DNA of 64,000 nucleotides from Kitasatospora terrestris. GTDB taxonomy: Bacteria > Actinomycetota > Actinomycetes > Streptomycetales > Streptomycetaceae. Under the pieces are notes generated by a model. The model made no database searches. It worked only from the letters and a program-made list of their open reading frames with translations, and was not told the origin of the DNA. Both the position numbers and the translations under genes were made by a program. Below, piece after piece: positions 35,488-43,445 of this stretch. The stretch spans positions 5,394,001 to 5,458,000 of the forward strand of contig NZ_BAABIS010000001.1 in assembly GCF_039542905.1 (NCBI RefSeq). Reading direction: 5' to 3'. The first letter of the stretch is position 1. Every line of letters starts with the position of its first letter.

Positions 35488-36123
35488 GTGCAGCTCGTCG
35501 TCGGCAGGATCGGCCGTGCCCACGGCATCAAAGGTGACGTCAGCGTCGAGGTCCGCACCGATGAGCCGGAGCTCCGGCTCGGCCCGGGCGCGGTGCTGAT
35601 GACCGACCCGGCCTCGGTCGGCCCGCTGACCGTCGAGTCCGGCCGCGTCCACAGCGGGCGGCTGCTGCTGCGTTTCGCCGGAGTCAAGGACCGTAACGAC
35701 GCCGAGGCGCTGCGCGGAACGCTGCTGATCTCCGAGGTCGACCCCGAGGAGCGCCCGGACGACCCGGAGGAGTACTACGACCACCAGCTGATCGGCCTGG
35801 ACGTCGTCCTCACCGACGGCACCCTGGTCGGCGAGCTCACCGAGGTCGTCCACCTCCCGTACCAGGACCTGCTCACCGTCACCAAGCCGGACGGCACCGA
35901 GGTGCTGGTCCCGTTTGTCTCGCAGATCGTGCCGACCGTCGACCTGGAGAACCAGCGCGCCGTCATCACCCCGCCGGCGGGTCTGATCGAACCGGCGGAC
36001 GCGGTGGTGGCCGGCTCCCGTGAGGCCGATGCCGATGCCGGTGTCGGTGCCGATGCTGGGGCTGGGGCTGGGGCTGGGGCCGATGTCGAGGCTGAGGTCG
36101 AGGGCGGGAGCGAGTCGGCGTGA
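35488..36123 (+). CDS. rimM: Ribosome maturation factor RimM
   Basis: A 211-residue protein with the RimM N domain (VVGRIGRAHGIKGDVSVEV) and PRC-barrel domain (YYDHQLIGLDVVLTDG, LLTVTKP). It helps mature the 30S head by binding S19. The last 40 residues are an Ala/Gly/Asp-rich degenerate repeat unlike the rest and probably disordered. GTG start with GGAG upstream. Its stop overlaps the GTG start of trmD by four bases. Confidence 0.95.
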   Translation: MQLVVGRIGRAHGIKGDVSVEVRTDEPELRLGPGAVLMTDPASVGPLTVESGRVHSGRLLLRFAGVKDRNDAEALRGTLLISEVDPEERPDDPEEYYDHQLIGLDVVLTDGTLVGELTEVVHLPYQDLLTVTKPDGTEVLVPFVSQIVPTVDLENQRAVITPPAGLIEPADAVVAGSREADADAGVGADAGAGAGAGADVEAEVEGGSESA

Positions 36124-36947
36124 GCGAGATGCGGATCGACGTCGTCACGATCTTCCCCGAGTACCTGGAGCCGTTGAACGTCTCCCTGGTCGGGAAGGCC
36201 CGTGCCCGTGGCCAGCTCGACGTGCACCTGCACGACCTGCGCGGGTGGACCACGGACATCCACCGGACCGTCGACGACACCCCCTACGGTGGCGGCCCCG
36301 GCATGGTGATGAAGCCCGAGCCGTGGGGCGCCGCGCTGGACTCCGTGCTGGACCAGGGGCCCGAGGGCGAGGTGCCCACCCTGGTGGTGCCCACCCCGAG
36401 CGGCCGGCCGTTCACCCAGGAGCTCGCGCAGGAGCTGGCCGGCTGCCGGTGGCTGGCCTTCGCGCCCGCCCGGTACGAGGGCATCGACCGGCGGGTCATC
36501 GAGGAGGCGGCCACCCGGATGCCGGTGGTCGAGGCGTCGATCGGCGACTACGTGCTGGCCGGTGGCGAGGTCGCCGTCCTGGTGATGGTCGAGGCGATCG
36601 CCCGGCTGCTGCCGGGGGTGCTCGGCAACGCCGAGTCGCACCGCGACGACTCCTTCGCCCCGGGCGCCATGGCCGACCTGCTGGAGGGCCCGGTGTACAC
36701 CAAGCCGGCCGAGTGGCGCGGTCGGGAGGTGCCCGAGATCCTGCTCAGCGGCCACCACGGCAAGATCGCGCAGTGGCGGCGGGAGCAAGCATTCGCCCGC
36801 ACCCTCGCCAACCGGCCCGACCTGGTCGCCCGCTGGCAGCGTGCCGACTTCAGCAAGAAGGAGCGGGAGGCGCTCAGCGTGCTCGGCCTGGCGTGGGACG
36901 AGCAGCAAGGCCGATTTCTGAGCGCGACCGAGGCTGTGGAAGAATAG
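36120..36947 (+). CDS. trmD: tRNA (guanine37-N1)-methyltransferase TrmD
   Basis: A 275-residue SPOUT methyltransferase forming m1G37, which prevents frameshifting. RIDVVTIFPEYLEPLN begins the fold. TPYGGGPGMVMKPEP near residue 55 and SIGDYVLAGGE near 140 form the trefoil-knot SAM site. The catalytic Asp region is HRDDSF. The GTG at 36120 overlaps rimM; ATG at 36129 is an alternative that loses three residues. Confidence 0.97.
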   Translation: MSEMRIDVVTIFPEYLEPLNVSLVGKARARGQLDVHLHDLRGWTTDIHRTVDDTPYGGGPGMVMKPEPWGAALDSVLDQGPEGEVPTLVVPTPSGRPFTQELAQELAGCRWLAFAPARYEGIDRRVIEEAATRMPVVEASIGDYVLAGGEVAVLVMVEAIARLLPGVLGNAESHRDDSFAPGAMADLLEGPVYTKPAEWRGREVPEILLSGHHGKIAQWRREQAFARTLANRPDLVARWQRADFSKKEREALSVLGLAWDEQQGRFLSATEAVEE

Positions 36948-37100
36948 GCGACTGTTGTCTGTCGCTGGGCTCCCGCAAGGGGTCACGTGGACCGGTGCCC
37001 CCGCCACGGGGGGATCATCGTCAGCCGATGCGACCCGCAACACCTTCCCATTGAGACGAATTTCCGTGGGCGGCCCGTGGCGCCTGCGATGGAGAGCAAC

Positions 37101-37451
37101 ATGAGCAACAAGCTCGCTGCTGTCGACGCGGCTTCGCTGCGCACCGACATCCCGTCCTTCCGTCCGGGTGACACCCTCAAGGTGCACGTCCGGGTCATCG
37201 AAGGCAACCGCTCGCGCGTCCAGGTCTTCCAGGGCGTTGTCATCCGTCGTCACGGCGCCGGCATCGGTGAGACCTTCACCGTTCGCAAGGTCAGCTTCAA
37301 CGTCGGTGTCGAGCGCACCTTCCCGGTGCACACCCCGGTCGTCGAGAAGATCGAGGTCGTGACCCGCGGTGCGGTTCGTCGCGCCAAGCTGTACTACCTG
37401 CGTGACCTCCGCGGCAAGGCTGCGAAGATCAAGGAGAAGCGCGACGCCTGA
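37101..37451 (+). CDS. rplS: 50S ribosomal protein L19
   Basis: A 116-residue L19 with FRPGDTLKVHVRVIEGNRSR and VQVFQGVVIRRHGAG, the family signature, located at the interface with the small subunit. The ATG at 37101 follows GGAGAG. The 153-bp leader after trmD contains a short C5/G5-type hairpin near 36997-37014, but I could not match it to the known L19 leader motif. Confidence 0.97.
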   Translation: MSNKLAAVDAASLRTDIPSFRPGDTLKVHVRVIEGNRSRVQVFQGVVIRRHGAGIGETFTVRKVSFNVGVERTFPVHTPVVEKIEVVTRGAVRRAKLYYLRDLRGKAAKIKEKRDA

Positions 37452-37508
37452 TCGGCTGCGCTCCTGCTCAGCCCGGACGGGGCCTCCGAACGGCGTACGC
37501 CGTGAGGA

Positions 37509-37514
37509 TAAGCT
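37509..37514 (+). promoter_or_regulatory. -10 box of a probable leaderless sipW transcript
   Basis: TAAGCT within GGATAAGCT ends 7 bases before the ATG of the first signal peptidase gene. There is no ribosome site. Confidence 0.5.
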
Positions 37515-37521
37515 CAGCCCG

Positions 37522-38472
37522 ATGAGCACGCACGAACCACCTGCGGACCGCGATGGCCGTCCTGTCCCTTCGGGGGCGGACCGGCCGTCGCGGTCCGCGG
37601 TCGTTTCCGAGGCTGAGGGCGTGGCCGCTTCTGAGGTCGCGGTCGCTCGTGGGGCCGTGGCCGAGACGACCGGGACGGTCGTGGCGGAAGCGGAAGCGGA
37701 AGCGGCCGCGGCTCCGGAGGCCGGTGCCGACGCCAGTGGCGGTTCCGCGGCCGATGGAGCCGTGACCGGCTCCGAGGACGACTCCGCCGCTGCCGGAGAG
37801 CCTGCGGGCCACCGCTGGACGCGCGATCTGCTGTGGCTGGCGGCGGTGTGCGTCGCGGTGCTGCTCGTCGTGAACGCCTTCGTCGCCCGGCCGTTCGCGG
37901 TGCCGTCGGGCTCGATGGAGGGCACGCTGCAGCCGGGCGACAGGTTGGTGGTGAACCAGCTGGCGTACGCCTTCGGCGGGCACGTCCAGCGGGGCGACGT
38001 GGTGGTCTTCGACGGCATCGGGTCGTTCCTTCCGTACGCGGCGGAGCCGGCCGCGCCGCGCCGTGTCCTGTCGGGACTCGGGCTGGCGCCGGCTGGAGAC
38101 ACGGTCTTTGTGAAGCGGGTGATCGGCGTGGGCGGGGACCGGGTCACCTGCTGCGGCTCGGACGGGCGCCTCCGGGTCAACGGGGTCGCCCTGGACGAGT
38201 CGGACTACCTCTTCCCGGGGGACGCGGCGTCCTCGGTGCCGTTCGACATCGTGGTGCCGCAGGGGGAGCTGTGGCTGATGGGTGACCATCGCAGTGCCTC
38301 CCGCGACTCCAGGGACCACCTCGGCGAGCCGGGTGGCGGGACGGTGTCGGAGGACAAGGTGATCGGCCGCGCGGACTGGGTGGTCTTCCCGGTCGGCCGG
38401 TGGACTTCGCTGGAGCGGCCTGCCGCCTTCGCCGCGACAGGGAGGGCTGGTAGGCATGGGGACCAGGGGTAA
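37522..38472 (+). CDS. sipW: Type I signal peptidase SipW
   Basis: A 316-residue signal peptidase. An unusually long, acidic Ala/Glu-rich N-terminus (about 100 residues) precedes one transmembrane helix (about 102-121). The catalytic Ser131 is in VPSGSMEGTL and the Lys198 in VFVKRV. The conserved GDHR box near 254 is intact. Unlike the next three it has no C-terminal membrane helix. It removes Sec and Tat signal peptides outside the membrane. The order matches the sipWXYZ cluster of S. lividans. Overlaps sipX by 17 bases. Confidence 0.9.
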   Translation: MSTHEPPADRDGRPVPSGADRPSRSAVVSEAEGVAASEVAVARGAVAETTGTVVAEAEAEAAAAPEAGADASGGSAADGAVTGSEDDSAAAGEPAGHRWTRDLLWLAAVCVAVLLVVNAFVARPFAVPSGSMEGTLQPGDRLVVNQLAYAFGGHVQRGDVVVFDGIGSFLPYAAEPAAPRRVLSGLGLAPAGDTVFVKRVIGVGGDRVTCCGSDGRLRVNGVALDESDYLFPGDAASSVPFDIVVPQGELWLMGDHRSASRDSRDHLGEPGGGTVSEDKVIGRADWVVFPVGRWTSLERPAAFAATGRAGRHGDQG

Positions 38473-39424
38473 GGGCCGGTCCTCGGCCGGGGTTCAGCAG
38501 AGCCGGTCGGGCGGCTCCCGGGCCGACGCGGACGTGACGGGCACGCGTGGGGGTGCGAACGGGGCCCGCGGGGGCTCGGGCGGTGACGTCCCGCGGGGGC
38601 GGGCCGAGCGCCGACGGACCGCGAAGCGGGCTGCCAAGCGGCAGCGCCGCTCGCTGTTGCGCGAGCTGCCGCTGATCGCGGTCGTCGCCGTGGTCATCGC
38701 GCTGGTGCTGAAGACGTTCCTGGTGCAGGTCTTCGTGATCCCCTCCGGGTCGATGGAGCAGACCCTGCAGATCGGCGACCGCGTCCTGGTGGACAAGCTG
38801 ACCCCGTGGTTCGGCAATGAGCCGAGCCGGGGCGACGTGGTGGTGTTCAAGGATCCCGGTGGCTGGTTGGAACCGGACCACAAGCCCTCCTCGGACGGAC
38901 CGGCGATGCGCCGGGTGAAGGGGGTGCTGTCGGCTGCGGGTCTCCTCCCGTCCGAGGACGAGCGGGACTTGATCAAGCGGGTCATCGGTGTCGCGGGTGA
39001 CACCGTCGAGTGCTGTGACGCGCAGGGAAAGTTGAGCGTCAACGGGAAGCCGCTCGACGAGCCGTACCTGGCCGCGGGCAACGCCCCGTCCAAGCTGACC
39101 TTCAAGGTGACGGTCCCGGCGGGCCGGCTGTGGGTGATGGGCGACCACCGGGACATCTCCGCCGACTCCCGCTACCACATGGCGAATCCCGGCTCGGGGA
39201 CGATTCCGGTCGAGGACGTGGTGGGCCGCGCGTTCGTGGTCGCCTGGCCGCTCTCGCACTTCCGTCAACTCGAAGTGCCGGATTCACTCTCCTCGTTGCC
39301 GACCAGGGCGGCGGGCGAATCGGGGGCCGTTCGGCCGGATCCTGCGGAACCTCCGCTCGTTATGGGTGTGTTGGGTGCGCTTCCGGCCTTGGCACGGCGC
39401 CGGAGGGCCAGCCGCGGGACCTGA
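38456..39424 (+). CDS. sipX: Type I signal peptidase SipX
   Basis: A 322-residue signal peptidase. A Gly/Arg/Lys-rich N-terminus leads to a membrane helix at about 70-88. Catalytic Ser99 lies in IPSGSMEQTL and Lys174 in LIKRV; GDHRDISADSR follows. A C-terminal hydrophobic helix (LVMGVLGALPALA) followed by RRRRASR forms the second anchor typical of streptomycete SipX/Y/Z. GGGAGG precedes the ATG by 10 bases inside sipW, so translation is coupled. A 237-bp gap without a gene follows. Confidence 0.9.
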   Translation: MGTRGKGRSSAGVQQSRSGGSRADADVTGTRGGANGARGGSGGDVPRGRAERRRTAKRAAKRQRRSLLRELPLIAVVAVVIALVLKTFLVQVFVIPSGSMEQTLQIGDRVLVDKLTPWFGNEPSRGDVVVFKDPGGWLEPDHKPSSDGPAMRRVKGVLSAAGLLPSEDERDLIKRVIGVAGDTVECCDAQGKLSVNGKPLDEPYLAAGNAPSKLTFKVTVPAGRLWVMGDHRDISADSRYHMANPGSGTIPVEDVVGRAFVVAWPLSHFRQLEVPDSLSSLPTRAAGESGAVRPDPAEPPLVMGVLGALPALARRRRASRGT

Positions 39425-39661
39425 TTCGGGGTCGGCGGGCGACCCGGCGAACTCACCCCGTCGGCGCGTGGGGCTCCGGCACGTCGATCGGGAGTGATAG
39501 AGAAGTGAAGTGCCGAAGTGCTCGGATCGGCGCCGGTGTCGGGCGTGCCCATGACGGGCAGGTCTGAGGCGGGCCGAGGGCCGATCACGAAGTGCGGTGC
39601 CCGCTGTGCGGCACTGAGGAGCGCGGGCGCGCGGGCGTCCGCACAGCAGGGAGGAGATGTC

Positions 39662-40588
39662 GTGGGGGATCTGGTGATCGGTGCTCGTTCGGGCACCCCG
39701 GAGCCCGAAGGGGAGCATGTGAGCGGCCCCGGCGAGTCGGATGGCATGGAGGGCGACTCCTTGGACGGAACTGGCACGGGCGAGGACCGGGCCGAGACGG
39801 CGGAGGGCGGCGAGGAGGGCACCACCAGGCGTCCCAAGCAGCGGTCCTTCTGGAAGGAACTGCCGATCCTGATCGGCATCGCGCTGATCCTCGCCCTGGT
39901 GATCAAGACCTTCTTCGTCCAGGCGTTCTCCATCCCGTCGGGATCGATGGAGAACACCCTGCAGGTCGGTGACCGCGTCCTGGTGGACAAGCTCACCCCC
40001 TGGTTCGGCTCCGAGCCGGAGCGCGGTGAGGTCGTGGTCTTCCGTGACCCGGGCGGCTGGCTGAACGACGAGCCGGCCCAGCGGAGCGACAACGCCTTCG
40101 TCCGCGGTATCCAGGACGTCTTCAGCTTCATCGGCCTGATGCCCTCCAGCGACGAGAAGGACCTGATCAAGCGGGTCATCGCGGTCGGTGGCGACACCGT
40201 CGAGTGCCAGGGCACCGGGCCGGTCAAGGTGAACGGCGTTGCGCTCGACGAGCCGTACATCTACCCGGGCAACACCCCCTGCGGTGAGAAGCCCTTCGGG
40301 CCGGTGCACGTGCCGAAGGGCAGCATCTGGGTGATGGGCGACCACCGCGGCGACTCGCTGGACTCCCGTTTCCACCAGGACCAGCCGGGTGGCGGCACGG
40401 TGCCGGTGGACAACGTGGTCGGCCGGGCGTTCGTGGTCGCGTGGCCGATCAGTGACTGGGCGACGCTGCCGGTGCCGGCCACCTTCGACCAGAAGGGGCT
40501 CTCCGCCGCCGCGCCGTTCGCCCCTCCGCTGGCCGGGGCCGCCGCGGCAGTGCCCGCGGTCTGGCTGCTGCGCCGGCGCCGCCGCTGA
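39662..40588 (+). CDS. sipY: Type I signal peptidase SipY
   Basis: A 308-residue signal peptidase, closely similar to SipX in its core. TM helix about 67-87, Ser95 in IPSGSMENTL, Lys170 in LIKRV, GDHRGDSLDSR, and a C-terminal anchor (GAAAAVPAVWLLRRRRR). The frame is open back to 39518, but GGGAGGAG before the GTG at 39662 marks the start. In S. lividans SipY is the main signal peptidase. A perfect terminator follows. Confidence 0.9.
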   Translation: MGDLVIGARSGTPEPEGEHVSGPGESDGMEGDSLDGTGTGEDRAETAEGGEEGTTRRPKQRSFWKELPILIGIALILALVIKTFFVQAFSIPSGSMENTLQVGDRVLVDKLTPWFGSEPERGEVVVFRDPGGWLNDEPAQRSDNAFVRGIQDVFSFIGLMPSSDEKDLIKRVIAVGGDTVECQGTGPVKVNGVALDEPYIYPGNTPCGEKPFGPVHVPKGSIWVMGDHRGDSLDSRFHQDQPGGGTVPVDNVVGRAFVVAWPISDWATLPVPATFDQKGLSAAAPFAPPLAGAAAAVPAVWLLRRRRR

Positions 40589-40597
40589 GGTCGGCCC

Positions 40598-40622
40598 GGC
40601 ACCGGGTCTCCGACCCGGTGCC
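40598..40622 (+). terminator. Perfect 11-bp hairpin after sipY
   Basis: GGCACCGGGTC and GACCCGGTGCC pair around TCC, starting 10 bases after the sipY stop. Confidence 0.7.
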
Positions 40623-40689
40623 GTCGGCGCGGATCCGGAGCCTGTTCCCGCCGCGGATCCGCTTCCGCTGATCTGCTGCGAAGGCTTGC

Positions 40690-40738
40690 GCGGGCCGTGG
40701 TACTCGTGAGTAATCTGCTCGCACGTGCCACGGCCCGC
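40690..40738. repeat. 11-bp inverted repeat upstream of sipZ
   Basis: GCGGGCCGTGG (40690-40700) and CCACGGCCCGC (40728-40738) are perfect complements. The 27-base loop holds TAATCT, a possible -10 box for sipZ. It may be a regulator site or leader structure. Confidence 0.55.
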
Positions 40739-40822
40739 AGCTTTTGCTCCGGCAGGCTGCGACCGCCGGACACGTCGGCGTCTCCGTCCGGAGCGCCAAC
40801 CGGTGAGGAGAGGGCCAAGGCG

Positions 40823-41569
40823 ATGAGCAGTGTCGCGGAGCGGACCACGTCCGTCCGTCCGGCCGGCCGTACCCGCCGCAGCACGGCCTCGGTCGTCCAG
40901 GGCCTCGTGATCGCGCTCGGGTTCGTGATGATGGTCGGCGGATCCGCGCTGATCGCCGTCGACTACCGGCCCTACAAGATCCCGACCGCGTCGATGACGC
41001 CCACCCTGGCGATCGGCGACACCGTCCTCGCCCGGAAGGCCGACGGCGGGTCGGTCGGGCGCGGCGACATCGTGGTCTTCCAGGACGACAGCTGGGGCGC
41101 CGAGCCCATGGTCAAGCGCGTGGTCGCGGTCGGCGGCGACACCGTCGCCGGTGACGAGCGGGGGCGGCTGACCGTCAACGGCAAGCCCGTACGCGAGCCG
41201 TACCTCGAGGACAAGCCGATACTCTCGGTGGCCTTTTCTGTGGCCGTGCCCGAGGGGCGGCTCTTCCTGCTCGGCGACGACCGGACCAACTCGCTCGACT
41301 CGCGCAGCCACCTCGAACTGGCGGCGGGCACGGTGCCGGCCACCGGCGTCCAGGCCCGGGTGGAGGCCGTCCTCCTGCCGTTCTCCCGCGCGGGGACGCA
41401 CAGCCGGACGACCGCGTTCGACGGGCTCGGTGGCGAGCCGGCGCACCAGTCGGGGCCGCTTGTGCCGGCCGCCTGGGCGGCGGCGGGCGGTGCGGCGACG
41501 GTGGTGCTGGCCTCCGCCGCAGGCGGCGTGGTCCAGCTGGTCCGGCGCCTCCGCGGGCGGAGGGCCTGA
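40823..41569 (+). CDS. sipZ: Type I signal peptidase SipZ
   Basis: A 248-residue signal peptidase, the most divergent of the four. TM helix about 25-47. The catalytic Ser57 is in IPTASMTPTL, with Thr-Ala replacing the usual Ser-Gly, and Lys98 is in MVKRV. GDDRTNSLDSR replaces the usual GDHR. A C-terminal helix (about 217-236) ends in a basic tail. AGGAGAGGG precedes the ATG at 40823; codons upstream in the same frame are not family-like. Confidence 0.88.
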   Translation: MSSVAERTTSVRPAGRTRRSTASVVQGLVIALGFVMMVGGSALIAVDYRPYKIPTASMTPTLAIGDTVLARKADGGSVGRGDIVVFQDDSWGAEPMVKRVVAVGGDTVAGDERGRLTVNGKPVREPYLEDKPILSVAFSVAVPEGRLFLLGDDRTNSLDSRSHLELAAGTVPATGVQARVEAVLLPFSRAGTHSRTTAFDGLGGEPAHQSGPLVPAAWAAAGGAATVVLASAAGGVVQLVRRLRGRRA

Positions 41570-41615
41570 CCCCGGGCCCACGCGGGCCCAGAGCTTCAGG
41601 ACGGAGGTGATCCAG

Positions 41616-42089
41616 GTGGCGGTGGAACGGCGTCGGGCCGTGCGGGTGCTGCTGCTGGACGCGGCCGACCGGATCCTGCTGCTGCACGGCTTCGACCCGG
41701 CCGTCCCGGGCGTGACCTGGTGGATCACCCCGGGCGGCGGGATGGAGGCCGGCGAGGACGCGGTGGCGGCGGCCCGGCGCGAGCTGGCCGAGGAGACCGG
41801 GCTGACCGGGGTGGAGATCGGTCCACTGGTGGCGTACGGCATGACTGCTTTCTCCTTCCGAGGGCAGGAATTCGAGCAGGAACAGTGGTTCCACCTGGCC
41901 CGCACGGTGCGGACCGACGTGGAACCGACGGGAGGCGGCGCGGATGAACACGCCGTGCTGACGGCGGCTCGCTGGTGGACGGTGGACGATTTGCGGACCA
42001 CCGGCGAAACCGTGTACCCGGCGGGGCTGGCCGATTTGGTCGAGCGCTTGCTCTCCGGAGGGCCGCCAGTACCGCCGGTCACGCTCTGA
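41616..42089 (+). CDS. Nudix hydrolase
   Basis: A 157-residue Nudix protein. The box GGGMEAGEDAVAAARRELAEETGL, with GxxxxxE and REUxEExGU, is complete, so it probably hydrolyses a nucleoside diphosphate derivative; the substrate is unknown. The preferred start is the GTG at 41616, because the near-perfect ribosome site GGAGGTGATCC lies 5 bases upstream; a GTG at 41607 lies inside that site. It follows sipZ by 46 bases and probably belongs to its transcript. Confidence 0.9.
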   Translation: MAVERRRAVRVLLLDAADRILLLHGFDPAVPGVTWWITPGGGMEAGEDAVAAARRELAEETGLTGVEIGPLVAYGMTAFSFRGQEFEQEQWFHLARTVRTDVEPTGGGADEHAVLTAARWWTVDDLRTTGETVYPAGLADLVERLLSGGPPVPPVTL

Positions 42090-42146
42090 GCACGGTTGCG
42101 GTGGTCCACAATGGGGTGGACGTGACGAGTTGAGGGGACGCTTGGA

Positions 42147-42476
42147 ATGAGTGCCGAAGACCTCGAGAAGTACGAGACCGAGATGGAGCTCAAGCTCTAT
42201 CGGGAGTACCGGGACGTCGTCGGCCTGTTCAAGTACGTGATCGAGACGGAACGACGCTTCTATCTCACGAACGACTACGACCTGCAGGTGCACTCGGTGC
42301 AGGGCGAGGTGTTCTTCGAGGTGTCGATGGCGGACGCCTGGGTCTGGGACATGTACCGGCCGGCCCGGTTCGTTCGGAAGGTCCGGGTGCTGACCTTCAA
42401 GGACGTCAACATCGAGGAGCTCGCCAAGAGCGACCTGGAGCTTCCGTCGGACGACTCGGCCTTCGGCAACAACTGA
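42147..42476 (+). CDS. DUF2469 family protein
   Basis: A 109-residue protein with the family pattern MSAEDLEKYETEMELKLYRE and a conserved Trp/Tyr/Arg-rich centre (ADAWVWDMYRPARFV). Conserved across actinobacteria next to yraN, with no known function. GAGGGGA precedes the ATG by 8 bases. A TGGTCCACA sequence 37 bases upstream differs at one base from a DnaA box. Confidence 0.93.
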   Translation: MSAEDLEKYETEMELKLYREYRDVVGLFKYVIETERRFYLTNDYDLQVHSVQGEVFFEVSMADAWVWDMYRPARFVRKVRVLTFKDVNIEELAKSDLELPSDDSAFGNN

Positions 42477-42598
42477 CCGGGGCGGCGACCCGAAGCGGCG
42501 GCAACCCGGGACGGGGGTGCCCGGGCCACGAGACTGAACGACCCCCACTGCCCCTGTCCAGAGGCGAGCCGGATTCTCACCCCCGCGGGTGACCCCGG

Positions 42599-42624
42599 TT
42601 GTCCACAACCCCGAGTTGTCCACA
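42599..42624 (+). promoter_or_regulatory. Two DnaA boxes upstream of yraN
   Basis: TTGTCCACA occurs perfectly at 42599-42607 and 42616-42624, same orientation, 17 bases apart. TTGTCCACA is the consensus Streptomyces DnaA box. The 214-bp gap between the DUF2469 gene and yraN contains no gene. Confidence 0.6.
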
Positions 42625-42690
42625 GGAATCCGGTGGACACTGGCTTGCCTGCCGCGACCACGGCAACCTCCCGACCCGGAGGTGACAGCC

Positions 42691-43152
42691 GTGCAGAGTT
42701 CCAACAACGGCCTCGGTCGCTACGGCGAAGAGGTGGCCGCCCGACGACTCACCGAGGGCGGCCTGCGCATCCTGGAGCGCAACTGGCGGTGCCCGGACGG
42801 AGAGCTCGACATCGTCGCGCTGGACGGGGACACGATCGCGGTCTGCGAGGTGAAGACCCGCTCCGAGCGGGGCTTCCAACAGCCCAGCGAAGGCATCGAC
42901 GAGACCAAGGCCGACCGTCTGCGCCGCCTCGCCGAGCGCTGGCTGGCGGAGCGCTGGCCGGTCCACTTCTCCCGTCTCGCGCACGTCGTCGAGCAGACGT
43001 CAGGTCGCGGTGCTCCGGGCGAGCCGCCCGTCGACGGGACCGCGGGGGACCCGGCACCCCCACCGCCGGGCGGCGTCCGGATCGACCTGGTCGCCGTCGT
43101 CAACCGGGTCAAGGGCGCAGCCGAGGTCGAGCACCTGCGCGGGGCGGTGTGA
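42691..43152 (+). CDS. yraN: UPF0102 family protein YraN
   Basis: A 153-residue protein with the restriction-endonuclease-like fold of YraN. GRYGEEVAARRL begins it, RNWRCPDGELDIVALDGDTIAVCEVKTR supplies the D-x-n-ExK-type nuclease motif. A Pro/Gly-rich insert (about residues 105-130) interrupts the C-terminal part before VRIDLVAVV. Function is uncertain. The GTG at 42691 has GGAGGTGA 5 bases upstream; the GTG at 42682 lies inside that site. It is immediately followed by comM, as in most bacteria. Confidence 0.92.
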   Translation: MQSSNNGLGRYGEEVAARRLTEGGLRILERNWRCPDGELDIVALDGDTIAVCEVKTRSERGFQQPSEGIDETKADRLRRLAERWLAERWPVHFSRLAHVVEQTSGRGAPGEPPVDGTAGDPAPPPPGGVRIDLVAVVNRVKGAAEVEHLRGAV

Positions 43153-43153
43153 C

Positions 43154-43429
43154 ATGGCCTTCGCCCGTACCTGCTCGGTCGCCCTGCTCGGCGTCGACGG
43201 TGTCGTCGTCGAGGTCCAGGCCGACCTGGAGCCCGGCATCGCCGCATTCAGCCTGGTCGGCCTGGCGGACAAGGCACTCTTGGAGGCCCGCGACCGGGTG
43301 CGGGCCGCCGTGGTCAACAGCGGCGAGAAATGGCCGCAGCGCAAGCTCACGGTCGGGCTCACCCCGGCCTCGGTCCCGAAGAGCGGAAGCGGGTACGACC
43401 TGTCAAGCATTCATCTTGGGCGCCTTTAA
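43154..43429 (+). pseudogene. comM: ComM (YifB, Mg-chelatase-like ATPase), 5' fragment cut by the mobile element
   Basis: A 91-codon frame whose first 83 codons are the normal ComM N-terminus: MAFARTCSVALLGVDGVVVEVQ, PGIAAFSLVGLADKALLEARDRV and LTPASVPKSGSGYDL. Intact ComM runs to about 500 residues with AAA and Mg-chelatase domains. After GSGYDL similarity ends and eight foreign codons lead to TAA. The Walker motifs are missing, so the product cannot be an ATPase. It begins two bases after yraN. The truncation point is where the serine integrase element inserted. Confidence 0.88.
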
Positions 43430-43430
43430 G
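43385..43430. other. Left attachment site (attL) of the integrated element
   Basis: Inferred from the loss of ComM similarity near 43402 and the integrase start at 43446. Bases before about 43402 are the chromosomal half (attB-derived), those after it the element half. The crossover dinucleotide cannot be fixed without attR, which is not in the window. Confidence 0.6.
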
Positions 43431-43432
43431 AG

Positions 43433-43438
43433 TACGCT
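43433..43438 (+). promoter_or_regulatory. -10 box of a probable leaderless integrase transcript
   Basis: TACGCT ends 7 bases before the ATG of the integrase, with no ribosome site. TTCATC 17 bases upstream is a weak -35 and lies in the attachment site, so integration may change the promoter. Confidence 0.45.
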
Positions 43439-43445
43439 GGGCGAC

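Noticed and set aside
36948..37100. Known L19 (rplS) leader RNA motif
   Set aside because: Only a short C5/G5-type hairpin is seen; the conserved motif was not recognised.
39518..39661. Upstream GTG of the sipY frame as the true start
   Set aside because: No ribosome site, and the added residues lack signal peptidase similarity; GGGAGGAG marks 39662.
39284..42193. A 969-codon minus-strand open frame opposite sipY and sipZ
   Set aside because: Antisense of intact signal peptidase genes; no domain recognisable.
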